From NCBI GenBank assembly GCA_010015655.1, contig ML976656.1, positions 2,356,224 to 2,420,223 of the forward strand: a stretch of DNA of 64,000 nucleotides. Direction: 5' to 3'. This document shows, piece by piece, positions 1 through 11,312 of the stretch. The notes below the pieces were generated by a model that saw nothing but the letters and a program-made list of their open reading frames with translations, searched no databases and had not been told where the DNA came from. A program made the translations under genes and the position numbers. Source of the DNA: Bimuria novae-zelandiae CBS 107.79. Taxonomy: Eukaryota > Ascomycota > Dothideomycetes > Pleosporales > Didymosphaeriaceae. How positions within the stretch are numbered: the stretch's first letter is position 1; each line of letters opens with the position of its first letter.

Positions 1-240
1 GTCCTTAGGCTTATTAAGGACTACTATAACACGCGTTGTTATAGAATTAGATTTTATTACTATTATAGAAACGTATAGCTATTATATAAGTTATATATAG
101 TAGGTATTATAAAATTATTATAAATAATTATAAGTAATAGCCTTAGCAGGTGTAAACTAGGCTTATAACTATAATATTAAAAAAAAGTATTAACGTAATT
201 GTTATTTTAATTAAGAAGCTACTCTATAAGAGCTATATAC
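1..240. repeat. AT-rich RIP-type repeat remnant
   Basis: About 240 bases dominated by TA, TTA and TAG words with almost no CA or TG, while CG survives (acgcg, cgt). That is the base pattern left by RIP on a repeated element. It stops abruptly near 240, where normal composition begins. No coding capacity or terminal repeat can be seen, so the element type is unknown and it probably continues left of the window. Confidence 0.7.
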
Positions 241-577
241 TGTGTGGATCACGTGCACGGGCCGCACGTATGCGGGCGGCCCAAGCTTCCATACTGAACC
301 GTCACATAGCTCAAATTTATCTGGACATCGACTACGGGGATGTGAACGTGGAGGTTGCAGCGAAATTCATTGAGCAGGGAATGAAATATGCGAAAACTGA
401 GAGAACAACTGATGGACTGTTCATTGTAGAAGTCTGATGTTGTTACGAGCCTATGTACTACCATCTCCCACAGCGCATCACTTCTTCTGTTCAGCTACAG
501 TCCGTGCTCAAGCACTCAATCCAAGTTTTAAACTTTGCTTGGCTCGTAATGGCAACTGCACTTTCCGTCCCCTACCA

Positions 578-1504
578 TTAAGGAAAGAATGCCCGTGTCT
601 TGTTCATGTACTCTTCGTCGTCATTCTTCTCGCCATACTTTGCCTTGAACAGCGGGCTGGTCTCATGCCCCAAGACGTACCTAAATTTCTTGAGTCCGTT
701 GTTGGCCGCTCCGTAGACAACCTCCGCCACTTCCGCAGCAGTCTTAGCCCCTTCAGCTTGGTCTGAGAGTGGCTTCGCCTTTTCCAGCGTTTTCCCAGCA
801 TACTCCTGGTAATGAGCCAATATTTCTCTCTTCTCTGGGCTTTCTCCGCTGAAGCCGCTCTTCTGTCCCATGAACGTCCCCACGAGTGTAGGCTCCGAAT
901 CTGGAAAGCTGTTTAAACCGAATTTGGTGCCCTTGATACCGCCTGCAGGAATGACATTCTTGACGATGATGTTCTGAACACCCAGTTCGTGGTGCAGGAC
1001 TTCGGCGAGGCCATCGACAGCAAACTTGCTTGAGGTATAGTAGGAAAAGAGCGGGATGCCGTTCAAGCTACATCCGGACCCGATGTTGATGATAATGCTA
1101 TCCTTGTTCGCTGCTTTGGATGATCTGCGCAGATGGGGTATAGCCAAGCGCGTGATCTCGGCTGGGCCGAAGAAGTTGACTTCGAATTGCTTGCGCAGCT
1201 TTTCCTGCGAGAGGAGCTCGAAAGCCCCTAGAACATTGACGCCGGCATTGTTGACGAGTACTTCGATGCTTCCAAAGGTCTTTACGGCAGTGTCGAGTGC
1301 GGGTTGAAACGTTTCAGGCTTCGTAAGCTCGATAGGGACAAGGAGGAGTCGTTTGATGTCTTGAACTTGGAGGTCCAGGAGATCTTTGGATGCTTCCGGG
1401 TTGCGGCTTACAGCAACCACATTCCAACCGTTCGAGAAGAAGATACGGACAATCTCAAGTCCAATGCCTGAGCTGGAGCCGACGATGAAAACGGTTCGGG
1501 TCAT
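578..1504 (-). CDS. short-chain dehydrogenase/reductase (SDR)
   Basis: Intact single-exon 308-residue protein of the classical SDR family, which oxidises or reduces small substrates with NAD(P)H on a Rossmann fold. The cofactor loop is GSSSGIG (residues 9-15), the NNAG motif is at 85-88, the catalytic Ser is about residue 143 (IGSG) and the YxxxK dyad is Y156/K160. The length is slightly above the usual 250-280 residues because of a C-terminal extension after about 230. No targeting signal is visible, so it is probably cytosolic. The substrate cannot be read from sequence. It lies next to an AT-rich repeat but has no RIP-like stop codons. Confidence 0.93.
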   Translation of the reverse strand: MTRTVFIVGSSSGIGLEIVRIFFSNGWNVVAVSRNPEASKDLLDLQVQDIKRLLLVPIELTKPETFQPALDTAVKTFGSIEVLVNNAGVNVLGAFELLSQEKLRKQFEVNFFGPAEITRLAIPHLRRSSKAANKDSIIINIGSGCSLNGIPLFSYYTSSKFAVDGLAEVLHHELGVQNIIVKNVIPAGGIKGTKFGLNSFPDSEPTLVGTFMGQKSGFSGESPEKREILAHYQEYAGKTLEKAKPLSDQAEGAKTAAEVAEVVYGAANNGLKKFRYVLGHETSPLFKAKYGEKNDDEEYMNKTRAFFP

Positions 1505-1819
1505 ATTGGGAGGATGGTTTGACTTGTTTTACTGGTAACCGACGGACGACTGATCTGCGATAGAAAATACTGTGCTACCGAACTTACAGCTTTGATACTT
1601 CTATGTTACAGAGTAGATTGTCTCTCGCACCGATGCCCGTGCCTCCCTCTGGATAATCAACCTAACCGTTTTGGGCAGAGTTAGGGGACGATGAGCTCAG
1701 CAAGGCCAAAGGATGCATCTGCAGTTGCGACACAATGCTCATCCTGCTTACTTTCCCACGCACATCGAAGATAATCAAGGAAATCATCCAGAAACGAAAA
1801 TCTCTAGCTAGCGGAGAGG

Positions 1820-2901
1820 ATGCCCGTGCAACCCGACGCGAATACTCCCGCCATCAGAGCACACGGGCGGGCAAAAGCCGCACTATCCGAGAAGAGGAGA
1901 CAACAGAACCGAGCAGCTCAGAAAACCTACCGTACGAGCACCACTCGTTAGTATGGATCAAAACGCTGAAATGCAGGCTCTTAGGAGAGAAACGTAAACG
2001 CAAATTGAAGGAACTGGAAACACTTACCTCGAGTCGAAGCCCGTCCAACCCAAGCACCGATACAACGACGAATAGTGCCAGTGCAGTAAGTTCAGTTGGT
2101 CAAGGCAATACCGAACGTGCAAATGACGAAGCAAATACTGCATTCGAGAATCCGGATTGGCTCTTCGACTTCACCACTCCGGCAGCACTAGATTGGCTAC
2201 CCGCGTCCCCTTTCGCCAATCCAACACCACACACGACAACTGTGCGCCACAAAATAGACTTCCCCGCGCAGCCCTCGCAGTCACAGCGCGACGTGCTTGC
2301 TCGAGCGGTCTTCGCGACCTTTTCACGCGCCCGAAACGCCAACTCGTTGTTCTCTTTCGACCCCTACCGCAACAACCTAAACGTCACGACCCTTTCATTC
2401 GCCGCAGGGTTCTTCGCCAACACACTACATTTGGGTCTCGTGGAGCATGAGTATTGCCACGAAACGGCCGAATCAAACTTTTACCGTCCTAGCATAGCTG
2501 CATCGCCGTATGCGGAAACCATGGTGCTGGCCGTGCAACGTAGCTTCGATGGCTTAAAACCTGATTTGAGGCCTACATCAACGCAAATCAAGACTTCGCA
2601 TCATCCGGCTCTTGACTTGCTTCCTTTACCTACCCTGCGGACGCGGTTAATAGAAGGCCTGCATCATAAACCTCCATTCGTCAACGAGCTTGAATTTTGG
2701 GAAGACCTTAGAGAGGATGGCATCGTGTGCTGGGGGAACGCCAGTGCGGAGTTGTGCGGTGGAGGTGTCCCTTGGGATGCTAGGAGCTGGGAGGCGAAGC
2801 AGTGGTTTCTTGACAAGTACCGTGGTATCCTTGGAGACGAGGAAGACGAGCTTTGGCGGGCCAGCCAGTGGTGGCGGGAGATGAGAGGCGAATATCTCTA
2901 A
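1820..2901 (+). CDS. bZIP transcription factor with DUF3425-type C-terminus
   Basis: Two exons, 1820-1931 and 1985-2901, give 342 residues. The 53-nt intron (GTACGA...CTTAG) is inferred because splicing restores a bZIP basic region: exon 1 ends in RRQQNRAAQKTY and exon 2 continues REKRKRKLKELE, giving the diagnostic N-x7-R spacing. The unspliced frame from 1735 would lose this motif. The leucine zipper is short. The C-terminal part has the fungal DUF3425 pattern (HHPALDLLPLPTLRTRLIEG, then WGNAS, WDARSWE and a terminal RxxRGEYL-like helix), a domain commonly found behind fungal bZIPs. It should act in the nucleus as a DNA-binding regulator; targets are unknown. Exon 1 is preceded by an in-frame stop, so 1820 is the first usable ATG in that frame. 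Confidence 0.85.
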
Positions 2902-3319
2902 TGTTAGTTATTTCCTGTGGTCAGAGCACGGGATTGTAGTTGCTAAAGGATAGCGGATTTCAAAGACACAGCGAGAGACGGGGAGAAGTATGCGATCGTG
3001 ATTGTAGCATCCCGTACTCGGACGTTCTCGAAAGGATCCGTCTTGGTAGCATGTGACCACATCGCAATTGCTGCTGCACAGTTTCGGCGCCACTTTATTT
3101 TATTTTATTTTATTTTATTTTTTTGGATAACTCGCTGACGTTACACTGCTATCCTACATGTTCATCAAGTCTAACCTCAGGTCGTTTTGTGTGACTCGCC
3201 ATATCATCCACTGACAGTTATTGTTTATTGCCCTCGCAGAGAATCTTCTGGAGCCAGAGAAAGTTATTCGTGACCTCTGCTTATTGGATTAGCGCCAGAT
3301 CGAAGAGTGAAGTATAATC
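2902..3319. other. convergent 3' intergenic region with (TTTTA)n microsatellite
   Basis: This stretch separates the ends of two genes that converge. It contains a simple repeat of five to six TTTTA units at about 3094-3122. I see no gene in it. Confidence 0.8.
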
Positions 3320-5186
3320 TCACGTACGAGTGAAAGAAGGCCAATCATTGAACCCAACGGTATAACCAACCCTCATCATCTCGCTGACGAAGTACGCACG
3401 GCGTACAGATGACTGTCTACTCGCTGCGCCACCCGTCAACAGTCTAGAAATTGTTAGCATCTGGGCTGTTGTGTGGAAATCTACCGCTCCTCACGTACAT
3501 CCAAGTATATAGGTACGGCGCCGTCTTCCAAAAGTCAAGGGGGAATAGCTTGAGCACATCGTGAAGGCGACCCACAGCAACCGTATTCTGGGGGTCATCG
3601 TGCATAATCCTGAACGCTACCGCTCCAAAGTGAATCGTAGCTGCCAGTCGAATGGCTTCTTGTACTTTACCCTCTATGGTGTGAGGAATAGGATCTGTCT
3701 CAGAACCGCCCTTCCTTTGCAATCGAGCCCAAATGTTTCGTTGGCGAGATCGAAATGGCGATGCTCCATTGAGTGCCGCTTTTGGATTGAGAATCTCGAC
3801 GCAAAGTATCTCAAAGGCATCAAATGCATCTCTGAGTACATCGAGGCTGGACCGAAGTTCTGGGATTGAGATTACTGAGTGAGACTCCGGATTATTTACC
3901 ACGCGAAGCGGTGAGTGGGCGAAGTATGTTTTTCGAACGCCCGGGGGTACATCTCGGAGGACTGGCCTTGTCACTTCGAGGAAAAAGGGGGGTTTATTAG
4001 AGCAGCAGGAGTGCATGATATCAACACTAAACGTTTGAGCAATAATTACCGTGCATAAAAATCCCAACTTACAGTAATGCAAAATTTCCGATGTAGAGGC
4101 CATCCTCAGACATAAATGTCTCTATTCCTCCCCGCATGTCGAACATTTGCTGGAGGCCTCGCTCGTGAGTGATGACTTGATCACTACCTCGAAGATTCTT
4201 TGACTTGTCAGCTAGTTGTAGGCAAGGATGGAGTTACAACAAAATACCTCGTACATGGCCATTGCAACAACAGTCATTATGGTCTCATCAGCCAGAGCAG
4301 TGGAAGGGTCCTCTAAAGCTGCATTGATCAGCTGGAGGTTACGAGCCTTGAAGTAGTGATCGTCGTTTCCGACTATTCCGTGTACGAGATCCCGGTGAGC
4401 GCAATAGAATAGAGAGTATGATAGCAATATTATTGAGCTTTTACGAGGTTGCTCAAACCAATATGTGAGTGTGCTCCTAGCGTCTGGAGCGCTGCCTTGG
4501 AAGCTCACGAAATCTATCATAGGGAAGCGTCAGAAAAGGGCATTCGTGAGTGCCCCCAGGCTCAGGAACTTACAATGAGACACGACTTCGTTTACCCGGT
4601 TAAGCCACGTTTCCGGCATCCATGATGAATCAGCCAGAACAGGAAGAGGCTGCACCTGCGGGCTCACAAAGGGCGAGTCTGTCCAGGGAGAATGTGGACT
4701 ATGTAATCTCTCGCCATTATTTTGGCGCTTGCTTGAGTCTGTTGTATTGCTTGACCTAAGATCTCTCCTTAACCGGGCTTCCAATCGCTGATTAGACTCT
4801 TGCTCGATAGGCTGAGATGTTCTGCGCAGGAGTAAAAGCTCTGCAGATCCGCCAGCAGAGTCCCTGATTGGCGAAAATTGGCTTGCTGGAATGGCACGTG
4901 ATGGTGGCACGATATGAGGTTGCAATGGCTGATGCATCGCTTGGTATTGCCTTAGCATCTCGGTCCGAGCCGCGCTAGTACGAGCAGGTGACTGTTCACA
5001 TAAAGAAGATCCATCTACTTGAGTCAGTACATATTCCACTATTCACCTTGAGTGCAAGTACTTACCTCGATAGCGTTCTTTTGCTTCTCTTCTCTTCTTT
5101 TGAGACTCTCTCATTACATGCGACTTGACCAGCTCAGACTTCTCCGGCCGTGCCCCTTTGTGCGATACGAAAGTGAAGTTAACCAT
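3320..5186 (-). CDS. fungal-specific transcription-factor-like protein without zinc cluster
   Basis: Six exons (5186-5066, 5014-4574, 4513-4248, 4197-4073, 4026-3499, 3443-3320) join in frame to 1605 nt, 534 residues. All five introns (46-66 nt) are GT-AG. The N-terminus MVNFTFVSHKG...KSHVMRESQKKRREAKERYR matches a large fungal group that opens with a short basic SHVM segment instead of a Zn2Cys6 cluster. The middle and C-terminal parts are helical and of the Fungal_trans_2/DUF3468 kind (LRGSDQVITHERGLQQMF; C-terminal FVSEMMRVGYTVGF). Role inferred as a nuclear regulator, target unknown. The last intron, ending at the AG at 3445-3444, is needed to reach the family-like C-terminus; without it the protein would end early. 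Confidence 0.8.
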
Positions 5187-5878
5187 GACGAATAAGTAAC
5201 CGATATGGCAAGTTCTCGACTATTCAATACCAACGCCCAACAGGGTCCCTTTCCCGATGATTGTTCAAGACCAGATTCGAGGACATGATCCATGTATACC
5301 CCTGCCCATCTACTATATCTGAATGATGGACGTGAAGGTGTAATCGCACGGGAAGTAGCCTGGTCGGGGAAATGTACGAGGATCGGGGAGTTTGTTGATG
5401 CCCGGTGCGGGAACTGTATCGCGATCGTGAAGACTCGGTTGGCGGCCAAACGGAGAAAACGGGGCCTTTAGATATTAAGCTAATGATCGGTCGGCGCTGT
5501 TGTACAGTTCGATCGATAGTGGTCGGACAGTGTCAGCCCTAGGGGTGCGCCTCGTGTTAACAAGATCTGGAGCCTGCAAGCGAGCGGCAGGAAGTAGATA
5601 CTGGCCAATAACACCTCCTCACAGCCATGTGTTCGCACATCTAGTGGGTTCTCTTCCGTTATATACGCACTTACGGACGCCACGCGTATTCCGCAGCTGG
5701 AGGCGAACCACTCGGATCATGGGCTCGAAATTGAGCGGGCGCATGATGTACCCTTCGAAAGGCGTAATTGCAGGCCAAGTTGATGGGTTCGCCGTAGTAC
5801 CGGCCATGCAACCTCGCGCGGAGACCAACACGATGGAAGGAGACAAACCAATGGCTCGTGCAGCGCTATGGGGCACTA
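5187..5878. other. upstream region, no gene recognised
   Basis: The region between the transcription-factor-like gene and the left transposon boundary has normal base composition. Several overlapping open frames exist on both strands (the longest at 5500-5949, +) but none has a recognisable domain, so I read it as promoter and intergenic DNA. Confidence 0.6.
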
Positions 5879-8203
5879 CAAGGAGCTCGTTTTTTGTGAG
5901 TCATATGCCAAGGTATCTTCGAGGTGACAGTGCTGCACCACAACCATAATCTTTAATGATAATTTATAATAATCTAGGAGGTAAAAGAGACAATTTAGAG
6001 CTGTTTTCCTATAACGTACCTGGCAAGCGAGCTGATCAGGCAAGCGAGCTGATCACTCTGCCAAGACCCCACCAAAATCTATACTCTACACGATAGTATA
6101 GAACGCGCATATAGTTATTAAAAATTATAGTAGGCTAATTTATTTAGAATTTAGTTTTACTTATTTCTTATATATACGTAAGTTATGTTTAGTCTTACCG
6201 TAGCGCCTATAGCGTTATTAAGTAGACTTATTCTTATTAGCGCGCGCCCTTATCTTTACCTTTTTTCTATTACTACACGCCTTAAACTCCTTTAGAGCAA
6301 TTAGCTACTAGCCCTTTTTAGTAAAAAGGGCTTTTTCCTGCTATAGTTACTTTCTCTTATATAATTTATATTATATAGTAGCCCTATTAGTAGCTTAAAG
6401 CTTAGTAATCTATTTTTACGCTAATACTAACTTATACGCTACTATTACTATACTTTTTATTATTTTTAAGGGCCTTAACTATACCTATTAAGGAACTATT
6501 TAGGTGCCTTTAAATTCTCTCCTTTACTAGTATTAATTATAACCTTAATTTTAGCATATTACTTAGTATTTATAACTACTATATAATATTACGTATAGTA
6601 TAAAGTAAAAGCGTATGTAGGCTAATATTAAGCTTTAATATTATTACTTTTAAACTAAAAAGAACTAAACTAGCGCCTTTAAAACTTTCAAAAAATATTA
6701 TTTTTTATAATTATTACCTTAAAAGTAGTAATAAAGCATAGGAGGAACTTAATTTTAGTAATATATATAATATAGTTACGTATTAGATCCTTAGATTAGC
6801 GCTTATACGCCTTCTTTAACGGCGCGAAACACCTTATATTTAGAAGCTATAGGAGGTGCAACAAATGCGTAAGCATATAAAAAGTATCACGAGAGGCTAC
6901 AGGTCGCTAAATCAGGAACTTAGAGAGCTTAATTAACTAGGCTACTATGTACATACTCAGGTGTAATACAAGAGGATGGTTAAGGAGTAGGAATATAAGT
7001 AGACAAGGCTATATAAATAGGGGCTATAAATAGAATATATAGGGGTATACGGGCTAGCGCTAGTACTTTAGTAATAGCGTAGCCAAGGTATTACGGATAC
7101 TAGAGGTATAGTGATAAAAAGTAATAATTTTATTTCCTTTATAATAGTTTTAGAATTTAAGCGAGTAATAGCTCTTACAGCTATTAATAATAAGTAAACG
7201 TGTTATACTAATAGTATGCTTTTTATATACTTATTAAAGTGCTTTAACTATTATAGACTAAGCTTATTTATTAACTAGATATTTTTAGAGACTATAATAA
7301 CCTAATCGTGAGGTAGGTCCTTCTCCTTATACTAGATAGAGAGGTGGTGCTTGCCCTAAAAGATAAGAAAGGGTAAAATCGCCTACCCTATCGTGTTAAT
7401 ACCTTTAATAACTATAGTCTATTTATAGTTATCTTATTATACGCTTTTTAGCTGTCCTTAGTGCTTAAAATTTATAATAATTACTTTAGTTAATATTATG
7501 CTTATTATAAAGCTAGTTTTATTAAAGTTATAAGTATTTTTATTTAGGATACCATGCTTGGCTTTAGTATTCTTTACGAGCTGGAACCAGCCCTGTATAA
7601 CGTCGGAATACTTATAGAGGGCTCTTTTATATTAAACTTTTAATTAAACTTTATTATAAGCTCTAGCTAACGCTTAATAAATTTTATAGCTTACTTTTAA
7701 CTAATTAGTCCTTAGTTACACTTAACCTATTAAATATTAGTATTATCTACTACTATAATAATCTAGGACAGAAATCCTCGTACGTCTAAGTTAAGTAAAT
7801 TCTAAATAGGTACCTGCTCCTTTATTAAAAGGAGTTTTTTTAAGTTAGGGATATAATTATATTAAAAAGTAATTCTAACACGTCTTGTGCTTAGTATATT
7901 TTAAGAAATATTATAAATAACTATAGCGCGTTACTAGCTTAGTATTATATCTTATTTAATAGCCTAAATTATAAGCTATATATAAGCTTCTTTTAACTAT
8001 AGTAGTTAATAAGGTGGTTAAGACATTGCGTTATACTATCCCCCGCAGGGCCTGAATCTGCCGTACACGGGCCACATATGAATGGCCAATTAGATGAAAG
8101 CGTTTGAAACCTCCAAACCTTGCATCGTGATGTCAGCAATTCCCAAAAATCGTCAATTACCAGCTAAAATAAACCTTTTTTAGAAGCTCTACCATCTGCA
8201 ACT

Positions 8204-9575
8204 ATGCCTAAAGGTGCCGTGACGCTGAGCAATGATGCTGACTTCGTCAGGTACACAAAGTACTCGAAAAAAGCTGGTGTTTTGCCCAATCTGCCAAAGG
8301 ATCCGCCACCCGACTGGCAACCGCTCAAGATCAACAACCCACGTATTTTTGGTGAGGCGGAGATACCTGAAGGTATCGCGGGGGATCCTATTTCCCTATT
8401 CGAGTTGTTTTTTGACGTCGACGTCCTCGATAGTATCGCCCACCATACGAATCGCCACGCTGAGTTGCTCCGGCAAGCGCCCTCGCAGGAATATTGTAGA
8501 GACTGGAAACCGACGTCACCGGCAGAGTTGTACACGTACTTTGCAATCATCGTCTATATGGGAGTCCATCGCGAACCGTCACTGAAGGAGTATTGGCAGC
8601 CGGGCCATGTGAACGCGCCTACGCACAAGATAGGTCAGTACATGCCGCAAAAGCGATGGGAGCAGCTCGACAGGTATCTCTATTGCGCTGAGGTTGAGCA
8701 GAAGTTCTCTTCACCATTCGGACGCGTGTGGGAGTTGTCGGAGACTCTGCGTGAGCGCAGCTTCAAGTATTGGAAGCCCGGCAAGCACCTCTGCGTTGAC
8801 GAGGCAATTGCGAGATTTACTGGCCGCGCCAGCGAGGTCGTGATAATCAAGACGAAGCCGACACCAGAGGGCTTCAAAATCTGGTGTTTGGCCAACGATG
8901 GATACCTGATAAACTGGTTATTTCATGCTAGAGGTGCTAGCCGAGGGCCTGTTAACTTACTGAGTCCTGCGAACAAAGCTTCTGCGTCCTTTACGCCCAC
9001 TGAGTCGGTGCCCATCAGTCTCGTACTCGCTGTTGACGCTGCTGAGCAGCGACGCTTTCCGCCGAATCTCCATATTGTTTGGGACGACAATCTCTTCAAC
9101 ACCATCCCCATGCTCGAATACCTGAGATCCAAAGGCGTAGGCTGTGCTGGGACAGTCAGGACGACCAAAACTTCGACGGAGGAGCTTTTTGAGATGACGG
9201 CCAAGGCAGAAGTTGAGATAAACAATAGCAGGTCGGCCAGTAAAAAGCTATCAAAGGAGCGCTTCAATAGCGATCTTATACGTACAAAGACGCAGTTTTC
9301 GAGCAAGATGAGGTGGAGAGAGACATACTGGGCGCTCTCAGCGTCAAAGAGAGTACTGGAGATGGCTTGGAGAGACAGTCAAGTCGTGCTTTTTGCAAGT
9401 ACAGTCGCTGAGCGTGAGTACTGACGTCATTCTTGACAAGTCTTGGCATGGAGTCGTACTCTGTCAACTAACGATAATCGCTACCTAGCAACGCAACACA
9501 TCGTCAAGCTACGTCGACGCTCAAAGCTGGCCCAAAACAACAAAAACGTCTTCGAGGAGGCCTTTGGCAATCACG
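8204..9575 (+). CDS. piggyBac-like (DDE_Tnp_1_7) transposase, 3' end lost in gap
   Basis: Exon 1 is 8204-9413 and exon 2 starts at 9489, running into the N gap. The 75-nt intron (GTGAGT, CTAAC branch, CCTAG) is inferred because it removes the stop at 9422-9424 and restores a family-like continuation with an RLRRR-type segment. The three piggyBac catalytic aspartates are plausible at D199 (CVDEAIARF), D294/295 (VWDDNLFNT) and D391 (AWRDSQ). The visible part is about 430 residues; the Cys-rich C-terminal region would lie in the gap. Base composition is normal and there are no RIP-type stops, unlike the surrounding AT-rich DNA, so this copy looks young or protected. No piggyBac TTAA ends could be identified. 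Confidence 0.85.
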
Positions 9576-10335
9576 NNNNNNNNNNNNNNNNNNNNNNNNN
9601 NNNNNNNNNNNNNNNNNNNNNNNNNNNNNNNNNNNNNNNNNNNNNNNNNNNNNNNNNNNNNNNNNNNNNNNNNNNNNNNNNNNNNNNNNNNNNNNNNNNN
9701 NNNNNNNNNNNNNNNNNNNNNNNNNNNNNNNNNNNNNNNNNNNNNNNNNNNNNNNNNNNNNNNNNNNNNNNNNNNNNNNNNNNNNNNNNNNNNNNNNNNN
9801 NNNNNNNNNNNNNNNNNNNNNNNNNNNNNNNNNNNNNNNNNNNNNNNNNNNNNNNNNNNNNNNNNNNNNNNNNNNNNNNNNNNNNNNNNNNNNNNNNNNN
9901 NNNNNNNNNNNNNNNNNNNNNNNNNNNNNNNNNNNNNNNNNNNNNNNNNNNNNNNNNNNNNNNNNNNNNNNNNNNNNNNNNNNNNNNNNNNNNNNNNNNN
10001 NNNNNNNNNNNNNNNNNNNNNNNNNNNNNNNNNNNNNNNNNNNNNNNNNNNNNNNNNNNNNNNNNNNNNNNNNNNNNNNNNNNNNNNNNNNNNNNNNNNN
10101 NNNNNNNNNNNNNNNNNNNNNNNNNNNNNNNNNNNNNNNNNNNNNNNNNNNNNNNNNNNNNNNNNNNNNNNNNNNNNNNNNNNNNNNNNNNNNNNNNNNN
10201 NNNNNNNNNNNNNNNNNNNNNNNNNNNNNNNNNNNNNNNNNNNNNNNNNNNNNNNNNNNNNNNNNNNNNNNNNNNNNNNNNNNNNNNNNNNNNNNNNNNN
10301 NNNNNNNNNNNNNNNNNNNNNNNNNNNNNNNNNNN
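9576..10335. other. assembly gap (760 N)
   Basis: A run of N splits the transposase coding region from the right terminal repeat of the outer element. The true length is unknown, since such runs are often estimated. Confidence 1.
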
Positions 10336-10430
10336 TTAATATTTTTTATTATTATTTTAAAGAGTTGTGGTGTGGTGCTGTTAGATAGAAATACCTTGGC
10401 ATATGACTCACTAAAAACGAGCTCCTCGTA

Positions 10431-11312
10431 TTATCTGCCTAGTCCTCCATTACCAATCAAAGTTCGAGCGAATATCCCAAGTATGAAACGTTAAGCGCCC
10501 TGACGCGGGGGACAAAGCTCCATGGTCCAGAGCGGTCCAAAACGTACGGGGGCCAAAACAATGCGAGATAGCGTACAGCATTTCGATAGTGAATAAAAAA
10601 TAAATCACGACTCGAAAATCTAAGGAATTGTGGATTGGCAATATTGGAAAGAATGCGCTACGGCTCCGCGATTTAAAGAAAAAGAAGCTAATGTTGCCCA
10701 GGGCTCGCACGAGAGACGCGAAAACAAGATAATCGGTAGGCACACATCGGGGTTGGGTGACCGCAGGAAGAGCCATCTAACGCATGAACTTTCCAGTGAC
10801 AGAGGCGATATACGCGCAAGAGCGAGCAGCACGTTCAGTGCAAAGTCGCTTTCTTTCCATGTGGCTTTCCAATGTGGCATGCTCTGTCAAGGTCGTTGGT
10901 GATGATAAAAGAAAGCCTTTTCCAATGCAGAGCAGTGGTCGGAAGGTTGCGTGCGGTGACTAAGCAGCCGCTCCCTATCAATGTGAAGTACTCCGGAACA
11001 GCCACAACGTCTGCGAGTGTCTCACCGTTTATACCATCACCTTTTAATCTCATTTATTCAGTAGAGCCTAACACCTTCTCGAATACTACCTGGTGAAAAT
11101 CATAAAAAATACCCAAATCCTTCCGACCCACATGTGAATGTACCCTGAGCTTTTTTCTCCTCAGTAGGGTACGAAAATTTGACTCGCCTCATTGAAGCCT
11201 CATCGGTAGGAAGGTGCCTCCGAGATGTTTACTGCTCCCTTTTTGCCCCTTTCTTGGCCATGTTGTTGAGCTCAACGCGTCGATGATTTGCGGATTGGAG
11301 GCGGCGTTACGC
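10431..11312. other. intergenic, no gene recognised
   Basis: Normal composition. Short open frames overlap on both strands without any domain I recognise. Confidence 0.55.

Larger units (their letters stand above)
5879..10428. mobile_element. TA-flanked TIR transposon, RIP-degraded, with nested piggyBac-like transposase
   Basis: The left end (from 5879) and the reverse complement of the right end (to 10428) share an imperfect inverted repeat of about 60 bp, beginning C(A/G)AGGAGCTCGTTTTT and continuing GTGAGTCATATGCCAAGGTAT. Both ends abut TA (5877-5878 and 10429-10430), the target duplication expected of Tc1/mariner/pogo elements. Positions 5960-8040 are strongly AT-rich with CA/TG depletion and no readable frame. 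A tandem 17-bp direct repeat (GGCAAGCGAGCTGATCA, 6022-6055) lies just inside the left end. From about 8041 composition returns to normal and a piggyBac-type transposase begins, so a younger element is probably nested here. Much of the right half is hidden by the N gap. Confidence 0.65.

Noticed and set aside
1735..1931. upstream start at 1735 for the bZIP gene
   Set aside because: It would read through the intron and replace the basic region with an unrelated sequence; the spliced start at 1820 restores the motif.
5500..5949. 149-codon plus-strand frame
   Set aside because: Runs into the left terminal repeat of the transposon and has no domain.
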